NCBI RefSeq assembly: GCF_900141795.1
Contig: NZ_FSRE01000003.1
Span: forward strand, 248,001-312,000
Reading direction: 5' to 3'
DNA length: 64,000 bases
Source of the DNA: Sulfurivirga caldicuralii
Lineage (GTDB): Bacteria; Pseudomonadota; Gammaproteobacteria; Thiomicrospirales; Thiomicrospiraceae
Both the position numbers and the translations under genes were made by a program. The notes below the pieces were generated by a model that was not told the origin of the DNA, did not search any database, and saw only the letters and a list, made by a program, of their open reading frames with translations. Positions 45,799 through 55,371 of this stretch are shown here, piece after piece; within the stretch, counting starts at the first letter, position 1; each line of letters begins with the position of its first letter.

Positions 45799-47802
45799 TT
45801 ACTTGTTCTTTTCCAGCAGGGTTTCGGCGTGGGCCACGACATTGTCCACGGTGAAGCCGAACTCCTTAAACAGTTCACCGGCCGGTGCGGATTCGCCGAA
45901 GCGATCCATGCCCACGATTTCGCCGTTCAGACCGACATACTTGTACCAGCTGTCGGACACGCCGGCTTCCACCGCCATCTTCGGCACATCAGCCGGCAGG
46001 ACAATGTCCTTGTAGGCTTGCGGCTGCGCGTCGAAACGCTTGGTGGAGGGCATAGACACCACGCGCGCCTTGATGCCCTTTTCAGCCAGCACTTTGGCGG
46101 CATCAGCAGCCAGAGCCACTTCGGAGCCCGTGGCGATGATAATCAGATCCGGCTTACCGTCCGTATCCACCAGAATGTAGCCACCCTTGCTGATGTTTTC
46201 CAACTGCGCATCGTCACGCTGCTGATGCTGCAGATTCTGGCGAGAGAAGATCAGGCAGGTAGGCCCGTCCTTGCGGTCCATCGCTTCTTTCCATGCGATG
46301 ACGGATTCAACCGCATCACACGGACGCCACTCTTCCATGTTGGGGATCACACGCAGCGTGGCGATCTGCTCAACCGGCTGGTGGGTTGGTCCGTCTTCAC
46401 CCAGACCGATGGAGTCGTGGGTATAGACGAAGATGGTCGGAACCTTCATAAGCGCAGCCATACGCACCGCATTGCGCATGTATTCCATGAACATCAGGAA
46501 GGTGCCGCCATAGGGACGGAAACCGCCGTGCAACACGATACCGTTCATGATGTGCGCCATGCCGAACTCGCGCACGCCGTAGGAAATGTAGTTACCGTCG
46601 TGCACGGTGCGAGTAATCTTCCTGGAGCCGGACCACGCAGTCAGGTTGGACGGCGTCAGGTCGGCAGAACCGCCCAGCAGCTCGGGCACGATGGGCCCCA
46701 TCTTCTCGATGGCCATCTGTGACGCCTTGCGGGAGGCCACCACCGGACCCTCCTTCTGCAGCTCGCGCGCATAGTCCATCATCACCTGATCGAACTGCGC
46801 CGGCAGTTGCATGTTCATGCGGCGCTCGAACTCGGCGGCTAGTTCAGGGTATTCCTTGCGATAGGCTTCGAATTTCGCCTGCCATTCGTCTTCCAGCTTC
46901 TGACCCTTCTCGCGCGCATCCCAGCCGGCGTAGATTTCTTCCGGAATTTCAAACGGCGCATACGGCCAGTTCAGATTTTCGCGCGTCAGCTTGATCTCTT
47001 CCTCGCCCAGCGGCGCACCGTGGCAGTCGTGGGTGCCGCACAGGTTCGGCGCACCGAAACCAATGGTCGTCTTGGTCTGAATCAGCGTCGGCTTGTCGTT
47101 GACCGCTTTCGCTTCGCGGATTGCCTGATCAACCGCTTCCGCATCGTGGCCATCCACGTCACGGATCACATGCCAGCCATAGGCTTCGAAGCGCTTGGGC
47201 ACATCTTCGGAGAACCAGTCGTCCACGTGACCGTCGATGGAAATGTTATTGTCATCCCAGAAGGCGATCAGCTTGCCCAGCCCCATGGTGCCGGCAAAGG
47301 AGCAGGCCTCGTGCGAGATGCCTTCCATCAGACAACCGTCGCCCATGAACACATAGGTGTAGTGGTCAACGATGTCGTGACCCGGACGGTTGAATGTAGC
47401 CGCCAGGGTACGCTCGGCCAGGGCAAAGCCCACGGCGTTGGTAATGCCCTGACCCAGCGGGCCTGTGGTGGTTTCCACGCCCGGTGTGTAGCCATATTCG
47501 GGGTGGCCAGGCGTCTTGGAGTGCAGCTGACGGAACTGCTTGAGGTCCTCCATGGACACGTCATAGCCGGTCAGATGCAGAATGGAGTAGATCAGCATGG
47601 AGCCGTGACCATTGGAGAGCACGAAGCGGTCACGGTCAGCCCATTTGGGGTTGTTGGGGTTGTGGCGCATGTGGCTGTTCCACAGCACTTCGGCGATGTC
47701 CGCCATTCCCATGGGCGCACCCGGGTGGCCGGACTTGGCCTTCTGAACCGCATCCATGCTCAGGGCACGGATGGCATTGGCGAGATCTCTGCGTGTAGGC
47801 AT
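45799..47802 (-). CDS. tkt: Transketolase
   Basis: This 667-residue thiamine-diphosphate enzyme of the pentose phosphate pathway or Calvin cycle begins [41 protein letters not shown]. It has the ThDP motif [18 protein letters not shown] (about residues 154-171), the [18 protein letters not shown] block (about 475) and [11 protein letters not shown] near the end. The start at 47802 is supported by GAGGAGG upstream. It opens the tkt-gap-pgk-pyk-fba block. The 201-base gap to proB presumably carries its promoter, but I see no clear element in it. No rubisco, prk or cbbR lies in the window. Confidence 0.97.
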   Translation of the reverse strand: MPTRRDLANAIRALSMDAVQKAKSGHPGAPMGMADIAEVLWNSHMRHNPNNPKWADRDRFVLSNGHGSMLIYSILHLTGYDVSMEDLKQFRQLHSKTPGHPEYGYTPGVETTTGPLGQGITNAVGFALAERTLAATFNRPGHDIVDHYTYVFMGDGCLMEGISHEACSFAGTMGLGKLIAFWDDNNISIDGHVDDWFSEDVPKRFEAYGWHVIRDVDGHDAEAVDQAIREAKAVNDKPTLIQTKTTIGFGAPNLCGTHDCHGAPLGEEEIKLTRENLNWPYAPFEIPEEIYAGWDAREKGQKLEDEWQAKFEAYRKEYPELAAEFERRMNMQLPAQFDQVMMDYARELQKEGPVVASRKASQMAIEKMGPIVPELLGGSADLTPSNLTAWSGSRKITRTVHDGNYISYGVREFGMAHIMNGIVLHGGFRPYGGTFLMFMEYMRNAVRMAALMKVPTIFVYTHDSIGLGEDGPTHQPVEQIATLRVIPNMEEWRPCDAVESVIAWKEAMDRKDGPTCLIFSRQNLQHQQRDDAQLENISKGGYILVDTDGKPDLIIIATGSEVALAADAAKVLAEKGIKARVVSMPSTKRFDAQPQAYKDIVLPADVPKMAVEAGVSDSWYKYVGLNGEIVGMDRFGESAPAGELFKEFGFTVDNVVAHAETLLEKNK

Positions 47803-48003
47803 ACTACGCCTCCTCTTGACTAAAAGAATTAACACGTCTCTGCAGGCGCATTGGACGTCCGCACAGAGGTGTTCACTCAATATGGATACCACCCGGAATC
47901 GGCGCCAGGCCCGAAGCAGTGCAAAAACAATGCTTTATAGGGGCATTAGCCGGACATTTTCGCCGATTGGGGAAAAAGTTGCAAGGAAAGGGCGGGTTAA
48001 GCG

Positions 48004-49131
48004 TCAGTCCGCAAGAACGAGGTTGTCGCAGTGAATCAGCTCTTCTTCCGTCTCGAATCCGAGGATTTCGCGTGCCGCCCCGCTATCCCGCCCCGCGATC
48101 TGTCGCGCCTGCTCAGCGTCAAAGTTGACCAGGCCCCGCGCCACTTCCCGGCCATCCGGCCCCAGGCACGCCACCACATCCCCCGCGCGGAAATTGCCTT
48201 CGACACGGGTCACGCCCACGGGCAACAGACTGCGCCCCTTTTCCCGTAGAGCGCGTACCGCACCGGCATCCAGCCACACCCGACCCTTTACCTGCAGCTG
48301 ACTGGCAATCCAGCGCTTTCGTGCTGAATAGGGCTCAAGATCCGGCACAAACAGCGTGCCCAGCTCCTCACCGGCATGCAGGCGCAGTAGCACATCCTTC
48401 TCGCGCCCGTTGGCGATGAGCGTCGCCGTGCCGGATCTCGCTGCGCGCTTCGCCGCCAACACCTTGGTATACATGCCGCCGCGCCCCAGTGCACCGCCCT
48501 CGCTGCTGGCCATCTGCTCCAGACCCGGCTCGCTGGCCCTGACCTCGTGCAGCAGGCGCGCATCGGGGTGGGTACGGGGATTGGCTTCGTACAGGCCCTG
48601 CTGGTCAGTCAGAATCACCAGCACGTCCGCGCCGACCAGGTTGGCCGTCAGTGCCGCCAGGGTATCGTTGTCACCAAAACGGATTTCGTCGGTGACCACC
48701 GTGTCGTTTTCATTGATGACAGGTACTACCTGATTGTCCAGCAACGTGCGCAGGGTATTGCGGGCATTGAGATAACGCTGTCGGTCGGAGAGATCCGCAT
48801 GGGTCAGCAGAATCTGCGCAGTATGGTAATTATGCTCGCTGAAAGCCTGCTCATAGGCCCATACCAGCCCCATCTGCCCGACCGCCGCAGCCGCCTGCAG
48901 CTTGCTCAATTCACTGGGCCGCTCGGACCAGCCCAGCCGTTTGATACCTTCCGCAACCGAACCGGACGACACCACCAGCACCTCCACGCCCTGCTCGCGC
49001 AGCGCGGCCATCTGCCGCACCCAGTCGTGAATGGCGGGCAGGTTCAACCCGCGGCCGTCGTTGGTCAGCAGACTGGAGCCGATCTTGACCACCCAACGGC
49101 GGCTTTCGGGCAGGCGATCACGCCGGATCAT
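48004..49131 (-). CDS. proB: Glutamate 5-kinase with PUA domain
   Basis: This 375-residue enzyme phosphorylates glutamate as the committed, proline-inhibited step of proline synthesis. The amino acid kinase domain shows [17 protein letters not shown] (about residues 14-30), [39 protein letters not shown] and the late [16 protein letters not shown]. The C-terminal ~90 residues are a PUA domain ([20 protein letters not shown]). The start at 49131 lies inside the end of obgE (14-base overlap), giving translational coupling. The obgE-proB order is common in this class. Confidence 0.96.
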   Translation of the reverse strand: MIRRDRLPESRRWVVKIGSSLLTNDGRGLNLPAIHDWVRQMAALREQGVEVLVVSSGSVAEGIKRLGWSERPSELSKLQAAAAVGQMGLVWAYEQAFSEHNYHTAQILLTHADLSDRQRYLNARNTLRTLLDNQVVPVINENDTVVTDEIRFGDNDTLAALTANLVGADVLVILTDQQGLYEANPRTHPDARLLHEVRASEPGLEQMASSEGGALGRGGMYTKVLAAKRAARSGTATLIANGREKDVLLRLHAGEELGTLFVPDLEPYSARKRWIASQLQVKGRVWLDAGAVRALREKGRSLLPVGVTRVEGNFRAGDVVACLGPDGREVARGLVNFDAEQARQIAGRDSGAAREILGFETEEELIHCDNLVLAD

Positions 49132-50209
49132 GGACTGTCGCCTCCTCCTGTTCAGCACTCGCCTGTTCTGCAGCAGCGTCATCCGCCTCGAAGGCTGCCT
49201 TGCGGCGGGCGGCCAGCGCTTTCGCCACGGCGTTCATCAAATCATCCGTGCCGCGGCGCTCGGCGGCGGAAATGGCGAACACCGGCCCTTTCCAGTCCAG
49301 CTGCTGCACAATCTCGTCCACCCGCGGCTGCACCTCATCCTCCGGCAGCAGATCGATCTTGTTGAAAACCAGCCAGCGTGGCTTGTTAGCCAGTTCTTCG
49401 CTGTACTGCGCCAGCTCGCGCTCCACAATGCGCACATTCTCCGCCGGATCGCTGCCGTCCATAGGGGCGATATCCACCACGTGCAGCAGCAGCCCGGTGC
49501 GCGACAGATGCTTGAGGAACTGCACCCCCAGCCCCACGCCTTCGGAAGCGCCCTCGATCAGTCCCGGAATGTCGGCGATAACAAAACTGAATTCGGGAGA
49601 AATGCGCACCACGCCCAGATTGGGGTACAGCGTGGTAAAGGGATAGTTGGCAATCTTGGGCCGCGCCGCGGAAACGGCTGCAATCAGGCTGGACTTGCCG
49701 GCATTGGGCAGGCCAAGCAGCCCCACGTCTGCCAGCACCTTCATTTCCAGCTTCAGGTTGCGCGCCTCACCCGGCTCACCCTTGGTGCACTGCCGTGGCG
49801 TGCGGTTGGTACTGGACTTGAAGTGCACGTTGCCCAGCCCGTGCTTGCCGCCCCGCGCCACCAGCAGCGTCTGCCCATCCTCGGTCAGATCACCAATCAC
49901 CTCCTGCGTATCCGCGTCGATGACCGTGGTGCCCACCGGCACCTTGATATAAAGATCTTCGCCGGAGCGGCCGGTTTTCTGCTGCCCCTGCCCGGGCCTG
50001 CCGTTTTCCGCCTTGTAGTCGCGCACATACTGGAAGTCCACCAGCGTGTTCAGATTGCGGTCAGCCACCAGATACACGCTGCCACCGTCGCCGCCGTCGC
50101 CACCATTGGGGCCGCCGAACGGAATGTATTTTTCACGCCGGAAGCTGACGATGCCGTCGCCGCCGCGACCGGCCTGCACGTGAATCGTGGCTTCATCTAC
50201 AAATTTCAT
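49118..50209 (-). CDS. obgE: GTPase ObgE/CgtA
   Basis: This 363-residue protein has the glycine-rich Obg fold ([27 protein letters not shown], residues 1-27, through about 158). The G domain follows with P-loop [14 protein letters not shown] (about 166), switch and G3 in [12 protein letters not shown] (about 213), and G4 NKID (about 283). Obg proteins bind the 50S subunit and act in ribosome assembly and stress signalling. The short acidic, Ala/Glu-rich tail is variable in the family. It follows rpmA after a terminator and precedes proB with overlap. Confidence 0.97.
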   Translation of the reverse strand: MKFVDEATIHVQAGRGGDGIVSFRREKYIPFGGPNGGDGGDGGSVYLVADRNLNTLVDFQYVRDYKAENGRPGQGQQKTGRSGEDLYIKVPVGTTVIDADTQEVIGDLTEDGQTLLVARGGKHGLGNVHFKSSTNRTPRQCTKGEPGEARNLKLEMKVLADVGLLGLPNAGKSSLIAAVSAARPKIANYPFTTLYPNLGVVRISPEFSFVIADIPGLIEGASEGVGLGVQFLKHLSRTGLLLHVVDIAPMDGSDPAENVRIVERELAQYSEELANKPRWLVFNKIDLLPEDEVQPRVDEIVQQLDWKGPVFAISAAERRGTDDLMNAVAKALAARRKAAFEADDAAAEQASAEQEEATVHDPA

Positions 50210-50325
50210 GCTGCCTATCCTTTCTGCAAGGATGCACTCCGCTGAATGTGGCATTCAGCGCAATACACCCATTCATTTTAATCCGCCCCCTGCACGCCTA
50301 CGGGGCATTTGCAGTCGGGCCATAC

Positions 50326-50350
50326 AAAAACGCCCCGACAAGCGGGGCGT
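50326..50350 (-). terminator. Intrinsic terminator between rpmA and obgE
   Basis: An 8-bp stem, ACGCCCCG/CGGGGCGT, is followed by T5 on the minus strand. It lies after rpmA, so the two ribosomal genes can be expressed far above obgE and proB. Confidence 0.85.
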
Positions 50351-50374
50351 ACTGCGTGCGATTGCGGCCGAATC

Positions 50375-50632
50375 TTATTCAGTCACAATGGTCACGTAGG
50401 TGCGAACCGGCTTGCCCTTGCGCACGAATGCTACCTTGCCGTCCGCCAGCGCGAACAGGGTATCGTCCTTGCCGCGACCAACATTGTCACCCGCGTGGAA
50501 CTTGGTGCCACGCTGACGCACGATGATGTTTCCGGCACGAACCGCTTCACCGCCAAAACGCTTGATACCAAGGCGTTTGGCGTTGGAATCGCGACCGTTA
50601 CGCGTAGAACCTGCTGCCTTCTTATGTGCCAT
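50375..50632 (-). CDS. rpmA: 50S ribosomal protein L27
   Basis: This 85-residue protein begins [31 protein letters not shown], the family N-terminus that reaches the peptidyl transferase centre, with no N-terminal extension of the Firmicute type. The [24 protein letters not shown] core is intact. It is the second gene of rplU-rpmA, 19 bases after rplU, and ends before a strong terminator. Confidence 0.98.
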   Translation of the reverse strand: MAHKKAAGSTRNGRDSNAKRLGIKRFGGEAVRAGNIIVRQRGTKFHAGDNVGRGKDDTLFALADGKVAFVRKGKPVRTYVTIVTE

Positions 50633-50651
50633 GTCTCAAATCCTCTTGCAA

Positions 50652-50966
50652 TTATGCGGAAATCTTGGTGATTTCAACCTCGGTGAAGTTCTGACGATGA
50701 CCCTTCTTCAGACGAGAGCGGTTCTTGCGACGGCGGAACTTGATGATGGTGACCTTCTTGCCACGGCCGTGACCTTTGACCACTGCCTCAACCTTGGCAC
50801 CATCCACAACAGGTGCGCCCACCTTGATGTCTTCGCCTTCGCCGACCAGCAGAACCTCGTCGAACTCAACCTTGTCGCCTTCACCGGCCTCAATGGTTTC
50901 GATGCGCAGCACGTCGCCTTCGCGCACTTTATACTGCTTGCCACCGGTTTTAATGACTGCGTACAT
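50652..50966 (-). CDS. rplU: 50S ribosomal protein L21
   Basis: This 104-residue protein begins [23 protein letters not shown] and ends with the basic [24 protein letters not shown] block typical of L21, which binds 23S rRNA. An upstream ATG would add 45 residues of no family likeness, so 50966 is the start. It is driven by a near-consensus promoter at 51061-51089. In many gammaproteobacteria ispB is divergent from rplU; here the divergent gene is tsaD. Confidence 0.98.
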   Translation of the reverse strand: MYAVIKTGGKQYKVREGDVLRIETIEAGEGDKVEFDEVLLVGEGEDIKVGAPVVDGAKVEAVVKGHGRGKKVTIIKFRRRKNRSRLKKGHRQNFTEVEITKISA

Positions 50967-51060
50967 GTGTGTTTCTCCCACAACTTTCAAACGCCAGCGC
51001 GCCGGCTGACGCCGCTCAAATTCAGATGACTTGCGCTGCCATGCATTCAAGAAAAGCGGA

Positions 51061-51089
51061 ATTATAGCCATGAAAGCCTGTGAGGTCAA
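51061..51089 (-). promoter_or_regulatory. Predicted promoter of rplU-rpmA(-obgE-proB)
   Basis: On the minus strand, -35 TTGACC (51084-51089) and -10 TATAAT (51061-51066) are separated by 17 bases, one of the best sigma-70 matches in the window. Confidence 0.8.
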
Positions 51090-51131
51090 AACTTTAGCCA
51101 ACTTTTTGCAGGCGGCAAAAATCGCGCCGTG

Positions 51132-51149
51132 AAAAAGTCGGGGACCCCC
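51132..51149 (+). repeat. Dispersed repeat copy 6
   Basis: AAAAAGTCGGGGACCCCC, between the rplU promoter and the tsaD start. It produces a spurious upstream reading frame (MKKSGTP) in phase with tsaD. Confidence 0.85.
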
Positions 51150-51197
51150 GTGCGACGGTACCGGTTAGAATACCGCCAGCACCCACCGAGAAGCAAC

Positions 51198-52226
51198 ATG
51201 ATCACCCTGGGAATTGAATCCTCCTGCGACGAAACCGGCGTCGCGCTGTATCACGACACCGACGGCCTGCTGGCGCACACCCTGCACAGCCAGGTGGCGC
51301 TGCACGCCGAATACGGCGGTGTGGTACCGGAGCTGGCCTCGCGCGACCATATCCGTCGTGTCGTGCCACTGATTCAGGAAACGCTGCGCCAGGCCAATTG
51401 CACTCTGCAGGACATCAGCGGCATCGCCTACACCGCCGGCCCCGGCCTACTGGGCGCGCTGCTGGTCGGCGCGGGCGTCGCCCGCTCACTCGCCTACGCG
51501 CTGGATATTCCCGCCATCGGCGTGCACCACATGGAAGGCCATCTGCTCGCGCCCATGCTGGAGACCGACGCCATCCAACCCCCCTTTGTCGCGCTGCTGG
51601 TTTCCGGCGGGCATACCATGCTGGTGGGCGTCGAAGCACTGGGCCGCTACACCGTGCTGGGCGAAACCCTCGACGATGCCGCCGGCGAAGCCTTCGACAA
51701 GACCGCCAAACTGCTGGGACTGGGCTACCCCGGCGGCCCGGCCGTGTCAAAGCTGGCGCAACAGGGGGATCCCGACCGCTATACCTTCCCCCGTCCTATG
51801 GTGGATCGCCCCGGGCTGGACATGAGCTTTTCCGGCTTGAAAACCACCGTACTCAATACCTGGAACAAGGCGGTGACCGCCGGCGACGACAGCGAACAGA
51901 CAAAGGCAGACATCTGCCGCGCCTTTGAAACCGCCGTGGCCGAAACCCTCGCCATCAAGTGCAAGCGTGCGCTGCAGCAAACCGGTTACCGCACCTTAGT
52001 CGTATCCGGCGGCGTCAGCGCCAACACCACCATCCGCCAGCGCCTCACCCAGGTGGCAGAGGCCCTGCGCGGCGAAGCCTTCTTTCCCCGTCCCGAATTC
52101 TGCACCGACAATGGCGCCATGATCGCCTACGCCGGCCACCTGCGCCTCAAGGCCGGGCAACGCACCGGGCTCGACTTCTCTCCCAGAGCACGCTGGTCGC
52201 TGGAAGACCTGCCTCCCATCGCCTGA
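51198..52226 (+). CDS. tsaD: tRNA N6-adenosine threonylcarbamoyltransferase
   Basis: This 342-residue member of the Kae1/TsaD family transfers threonylcarbamoyl to A37 of ANN-decoding tRNAs together with TsaB and TsaE. It has ASKHA-fold ATPase landmarks: [17 protein letters not shown] at the start, the metal-binding HHMEGH (about residues 111-116), [32 protein letters not shown] and the late [14 protein letters not shown]. An open frame extends 23 codons upstream, but that part derives from the dispersed repeat; the start at 51198 gives the canonical N-terminus with GAGAAG upstream. Its usual divergent partner rpsU is 42 kb away. Confidence 0.97.
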   Translation: MITLGIESSCDETGVALYHDTDGLLAHTLHSQVALHAEYGGVVPELASRDHIRRVVPLIQETLRQANCTLQDISGIAYTAGPGLLGALLVGAGVARSLAYALDIPAIGVHHMEGHLLAPMLETDAIQPPFVALLVSGGHTMLVGVEALGRYTVLGETLDDAAGEAFDKTAKLLGLGYPGGPAVSKLAQQGDPDRYTFPRPMVDRPGLDMSFSGLKTTVLNTWNKAVTAGDDSEQTKADICRAFETAVAETLAIKCKRALQQTGYRTLVVSGGVSANTTIRQRLTQVAEALRGEAFFPRPEFCTDNGAMIAYAGHLRLKAGQRTGLDFSPRARWSLEDLPPIA

Positions 52227-52276
52227 GCTTTCCAGCACGCTCTCTTCTTTAACCACACCCTCTTGAAAATATTTTT

Positions 52277-52295
52277 GATAATCACTCCCATTTGC
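52277..52295 (+). promoter_or_regulatory. Candidate Fur box, upstream site
   Basis: It begins GATAATCACTCCCATTTGC and matches 12 of 19 positions of the Fur consensus (GATAATGATAATCATTATC). An overlapping alternative register scores similarly. It lies just upstream of the predicted -35 element. Confidence 0.45.
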
Positions 52296-52296
52296 A

Positions 52297-52324
52297 TTGA
52301 CACGCCGCCAGATGAATGCATAAT
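52297..52324 (+). promoter_or_regulatory. Predicted promoter of the porin/FMN-binding/PepSY operon
   Basis: A perfect -35 TTGACA (52297-52302) and -10 CATAAT (52319-52324) are separated by 16 bases. The promoter is bracketed by two Fur-like sites. Confidence 0.65.
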
Positions 52325-52338
52325 GCACACCCATTCCA

Positions 52339-52357
52339 GTTAATGGAAATCATTCTC
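52339..52357 (+). promoter_or_regulatory. Fur box, downstream site
   Basis: GTTAATGGAAATCATTCTC matches 15 of 19 positions of the Fur consensus. It lies just after the predicted transcription start and before the ribosome site, well placed for iron-dependent repression. Confidence 0.75.
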
Positions 52358-52384
52358 ACTTTCACTTACAAATGGAGTGTCAAT

Positions 52385-53488
52385 ATGAAGCGAACGGCAT
52401 CTGCGACTGTCGCCGCCCTGCTGGCAGCCGCCAGCCTGCCCGGCTGGGCACAAAATGACCTGGAAAAGAAGCAACTGGAACAGCGCATCCAGCAGCTGGA
52501 AGAAAAAGTGGATGCACTTGCTGCGACCCAAGTGCATCCGACCACCGCCCCCGCAACGTCCATTGGAGGGTATGGCGAACTTCACTATAACAATATTGAA
52601 GGCAAGTCACCAACCTTCGACTTCCACCGCTTCGTACTCTTTTTCAACCACACCTTCAGCGAAAACCTGAAGCTCTACTCCGAGCTTGAGCTGGAACACG
52701 CCATCAGCGGCGACGGCCAGAAAGGCGAAGTCGAACTGGAACAGGCCTATCTGGACTGGACACTGAATGACCGTGTCAGCCTGCAGGGTGGCGTCATGCT
52801 GCAGCCCATCGGCTTTCTTAACGAAACCCATGAACCGGATACTTTCTACGGCGTCGAACGCCCCATTGTGGAAAAGGACATCATCCCCACCACCTGGTGG
52901 GGCGCCGGCGTGGGCATGAAAGTCCGTAACAGCGGCACTGGCCAATGGCAGCTGATGGTGACCGAGGGCCTCTACGACCCCAGCGGCACTCAGATCCGCA
53001 AAGCGCGGCAAAAAAGCGCCAAGACCCGCTCCGAATCATTGGGCTACACCCTTGCCTACCGCGTCTCTCCTGCACCGGGCGTCAACCTGGGCGTCAGCCT
53101 CTTTTACCAGAACGATATCACCCAGGGTGATCGCTCAAAGACAAACGAAGCAGTCAGCGCCACGCTGGGGGAAGTCCACGGCCAGTTTGAGTTCGGCAAC
53201 GCAACCCTGAAAGCGCTCTATGCCCAGTGGCGCCTGTCGGGCACCGCCGCGCGACAGGCCAACCGGGATGAGCAGACCGGCTACTATCTGGAGCCCAGCT
53301 ACAAGCTGACCGAAAAGCTGGGCGCCTTTGCCCGCTACAGCAACTGGTACACCGATGCGGACGACAAGAAGGATCGCTGGGACGTGGGCGTCAACTACTG
53401 GCTGCACCCCCGTGCCGTGCTGAAGGCCGACTATCAATCCCAGAAGGATAACAGCGGCTTCAACCTTGGTATTGGTTACAGCTTCTGA
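52385..53488 (+). CDS. Outer-membrane porin-like beta-barrel with coiled-coil N-terminus
   Basis: This 367-residue protein has a signal peptide (MKRTASATVAALLAAASLPGWA, cleavage after GWA). A short trimerising coiled coil (EKKQLEQRIQQLEEKVDAL, about residues 28-46) follows, and then a barrel of alternating strands starting IGGYGELHYNN and ending in aromatic YSF, the C-terminal Phe signature for BAM insertion. Its layout resembles phosphate-selective/DcaP-like porins. It is the first gene of a predicted Fur-repressed operon with an FMN-binding protein (45 bases later) and a PepSY protein, so a role in passage of iron or an electron-carrying ligand under iron limitation is an inference. GGAG precedes the ATG by 7 bases. 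Typical TonB-dependent receptor features (plug, TonB box) are absent. Confidence 0.82.
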   Translation: MKRTASATVAALLAAASLPGWAQNDLEKKQLEQRIQQLEEKVDALAATQVHPTTAPATSIGGYGELHYNNIEGKSPTFDFHRFVLFFNHTFSENLKLYSELELEHAISGDGQKGEVELEQAYLDWTLNDRVSLQGGVMLQPIGFLNETHEPDTFYGVERPIVEKDIIPTTWWGAGVGMKVRNSGTGQWQLMVTEGLYDPSGTQIRKARQKSAKTRSESLGYTLAYRVSPAPGVNLGVSLFYQNDITQGDRSKTNEAVSATLGEVHGQFEFGNATLKALYAQWRLSGTAARQANRDEQTGYYLEPSYKLTEKLGAFARYSNWYTDADDKKDRWDVGVNYWLHPRAVLKADYQSQKDNSGFNLGIGYSF

Positions 53489-53533
53489 TCAACCCGCCCG
53501 GCCAACGGGTCGGGCCTTTTCAGCGATTGCATT

Positions 53534-54031
53534 ATGAAATGGATACTGCTCACACTCGGTTTGTGCGTGTCGGCCGGAGCAACGGCGGGCCAATATGACG
53601 ACTTCCTTCAACAATGGATCGATGCCCCCGAGCGACACCAAAAGGTATTCTGGTTTACCGGAAAACACAAGCAGGCCGCCATCCGCATCCTCGGCCATCC
53701 CTATCCACGTCTTGCCGTGCCTTATTGGCAGCAGGGGTCTCGTACAGTCTGGATTCTGCAGGAAAAAGGCAAGGATGAATACTTTATCGCCGGCATTGTC
53801 ATTGAAAATGGGCGCGTCATCACCACCCGCATTCTCGAATTCAAGGAACCGCGTGGCTGGGAGATCATGGACCCCGGCTATCTGCGCCAATATCGGGGCA
53901 TTGAACTGACCGATGACCAGCGCCTGTCCCGCACCATCGACGGCATTACCGGCGCCACCCTGTCGGTTCGCGGTCTAAAACGCCTCGTGCGCCTGGCCCT
54001 CTATCTGCACCGGCAGGTGATACGCCCATGA
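53534..54031 (+). CDS. Periplasmic FMN-binding (FMN-bind domain) protein
   Basis: This 165-residue exported protein has signal MKWILLTLGLCVSAGATAG. The mature part ends with the FMN-bind motif DGITGATLSVRGLKR (about residues 139-153), which fits the DxxTGAT-type sequence whose Thr is flavinylated by ApbE in NqrC, RnfG and relatives. There are no heme motifs and only one cysteine, in the signal peptide. It is presumably a soluble or membrane-tethered periplasmic flavin electron carrier. It lies between a porin and a PepSY membrane protein whose start overlaps its stop (4 bases). An apbE gene is present at 11.5 kb. Its substrate is unknown. Confidence 0.82.
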   Translation: MKWILLTLGLCVSAGATAGQYDDFLQQWIDAPERHQKVFWFTGKHKQAAIRILGHPYPRLAVPYWQQGSRTVWILQEKGKDEYFIAGIVIENGRVITTRILEFKEPRGWEIMDPGYLRQYRGIELTDDQRLSRTIDGITGATLSVRGLKRLVRLALYLHRQVIRP

Positions 54032-54729
54032 AATGGCGTCGCTTTCATCACGCGCTGGCGCTGACGGGCGCCATCATCCTGCTTTTTCTTACCGGCACCG
54101 GCCTGCTGCTCAACCACAGCCACGACCTGAAACTGGATCAGCGCCTCCTGCCCAATGCCATAGCAACGTACCTTATGGATGCACAACATCCCCACATCCG
54201 TCAGAGCTGGATGCTGGCCAAAACACCGATCGTCAGCACAGACGCCGGTAGTCTGGTGTCCCCCCACTGGCTGGAGGAGATAACCCGAATCAGCGTTTAC
54301 ACCCTGTCCATTGGCTGGCTGGTGGTTGCTGGAGAGAAGTTGTTTTTATATGACAAAAACGGCGCGCTGATTACGCAACTGGGCAAACCACCCGGACAGC
54401 TGGCCGAAGCGTGGCCCATTACTTTTGACGACGAAAAAACCGGCTGCTCGCAACTGGACATGGCCACTCTGCAATGGCACCCCTGCTCTCGACCCCCTGT
54501 CGCATCTACGCTCCCACTTCCCGCCCAGGCGAGCGCATCCCTCATGGCACGGGAACAGGTTCTGCAGGCGTGGAAACGGGCGCAGCACCTGAGCTGGGAA
54601 ACGCTATTGCTAAAGCTGCACAACGGCACACTTTTTGGGCGTGCCGGGCCGTGGCTGCTGGACGCATTCGGCCTGCTGATCATCGCCATGATCCTCAGCG
54701 GGCTGGCGCTGCGCCGCCGCAAGCACTGA
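54028..54729 (+). CDS. PepSY-associated transmembrane protein
   Basis: This 233-residue protein has one helix at the N-terminus (RRFHHALALTGAIILLFLTGTGLLLNHS, about residues 4-31) and one at the C-terminus (GPWLLDAFGLLIIAMILSGLALRRRK). The periplasmic part between them holds the HNGTLFG block typical of PepSY_TM proteins. The His residues at HH (8-9), NHS and LHNG sit at membrane edges where related reductases bind heme, so electron transfer from the quinone pool to the flavin protein upstream is plausible but unproven. Its start overlaps the FMN-bind gene by 4 bases. Its stop directly abuts the convergent plsY stop with no bases and no terminator between. Confidence 0.8.
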   Translation: MKWRRFHHALALTGAIILLFLTGTGLLLNHSHDLKLDQRLLPNAIATYLMDAQHPHIRQSWMLAKTPIVSTDAGSLVSPHWLEEITRISVYTLSIGWLVVAGEKLFLYDKNGALITQLGKPPGQLAEAWPITFDDEKTGCSQLDMATLQWHPCSRPPVASTLPLPAQASASLMAREQVLQAWKRAQHLSWETLLLKLHNGTLFGRAGPWLLDAFGLLIIAMILSGLALRRRKH

Positions 54730-55341
54730 CTACCTCGACTGTGTCGGCGCCTTTTCCTCGCCGCGCAGCAGGCGCACGATATTACTGCGGTGGCGCCACC
54801 ACAACAGCACCGCCATCAGCGTGATCACCGCTGTCAGCGCCTGATCCTGCCCCGACAACCACCACACGTACAGCGGCGACAGGGCGCTGGCCGCCAGGGC
54901 AGCGGCCGAGGAAATCTTCAGCACCTTGGCAACAAACAGCCAGATCACGGCAAACGCCAGCCCCATCAACGGGTTCAGGCCAAACAGCACACCGAGAAAC
55001 GTGGCCACGCCCTTGCCGCCGCGAAACCCGAAAAAGAGCGGATAGAGATGACCGAGAAATGCGGCAAAACCGACCACACCCAGTTGCCAGCCCTCCAGAC
55101 CCGCCCAGCGCGCCGCCAGCACCGCCACGAGGCCCTTGAGCAGATCACCCAGCAGCGTAATCGCCGCGGCCAGCTTGCCGCGCTCGCCACCAATGCGCAG
55201 CACATTGGTCGCACCCGGGTTGCCGGAACCTGCTTCGCGCGGATCGCCCAGCCCCATCAGCCGGCAGACAATAATGGCCGACGAAACCGAACCCAGCAGA
55301 TAGGCGAGTGCACTCAATCCCCACAGCATCGGTGATACCAT
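54730..55341 (-). CDS. plsY: Glycerol-3-phosphate acyltransferase PlsY
   Basis: This 203-residue inner-membrane enzyme acylates glycerol-3-phosphate from acyl-phosphate in the first step of phospholipid synthesis. The three conserved motifs are SGNPGATNVLR (about residues 38-48), GHLYPLFFGFRGGKGVAT (about 100-117) and a late GLNPLMGLAFAVIW block, with about five hydrophobic helices. The start at 55341 has AGGGGA very close upstream; a later ATG (55329) is possible. It is divergent from folB, the pairing common in gammaproteobacteria near tsaD. Here three extra genes sit between tsaD and plsY. Confidence 0.95.
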   Translation of the reverse strand: MVSPMLWGLSALAYLLGSVSSAIIVCRLMGLGDPREAGSGNPGATNVLRIGGERGKLAAAITLLGDLLKGLVAVLAARWAGLEGWQLGVVGFAAFLGHLYPLFFGFRGGKGVATFLGVLFGLNPLMGLAFAVIWLFVAKVLKISSAAALAASALSPLYVWWLSGQDQALTAVITLMAVLLWWRHRSNIVRLLRGEEKAPTQSR

Positions 55342-55371
55342 TCCCCTGTAAAAATGAACGGAGATTTTAGC

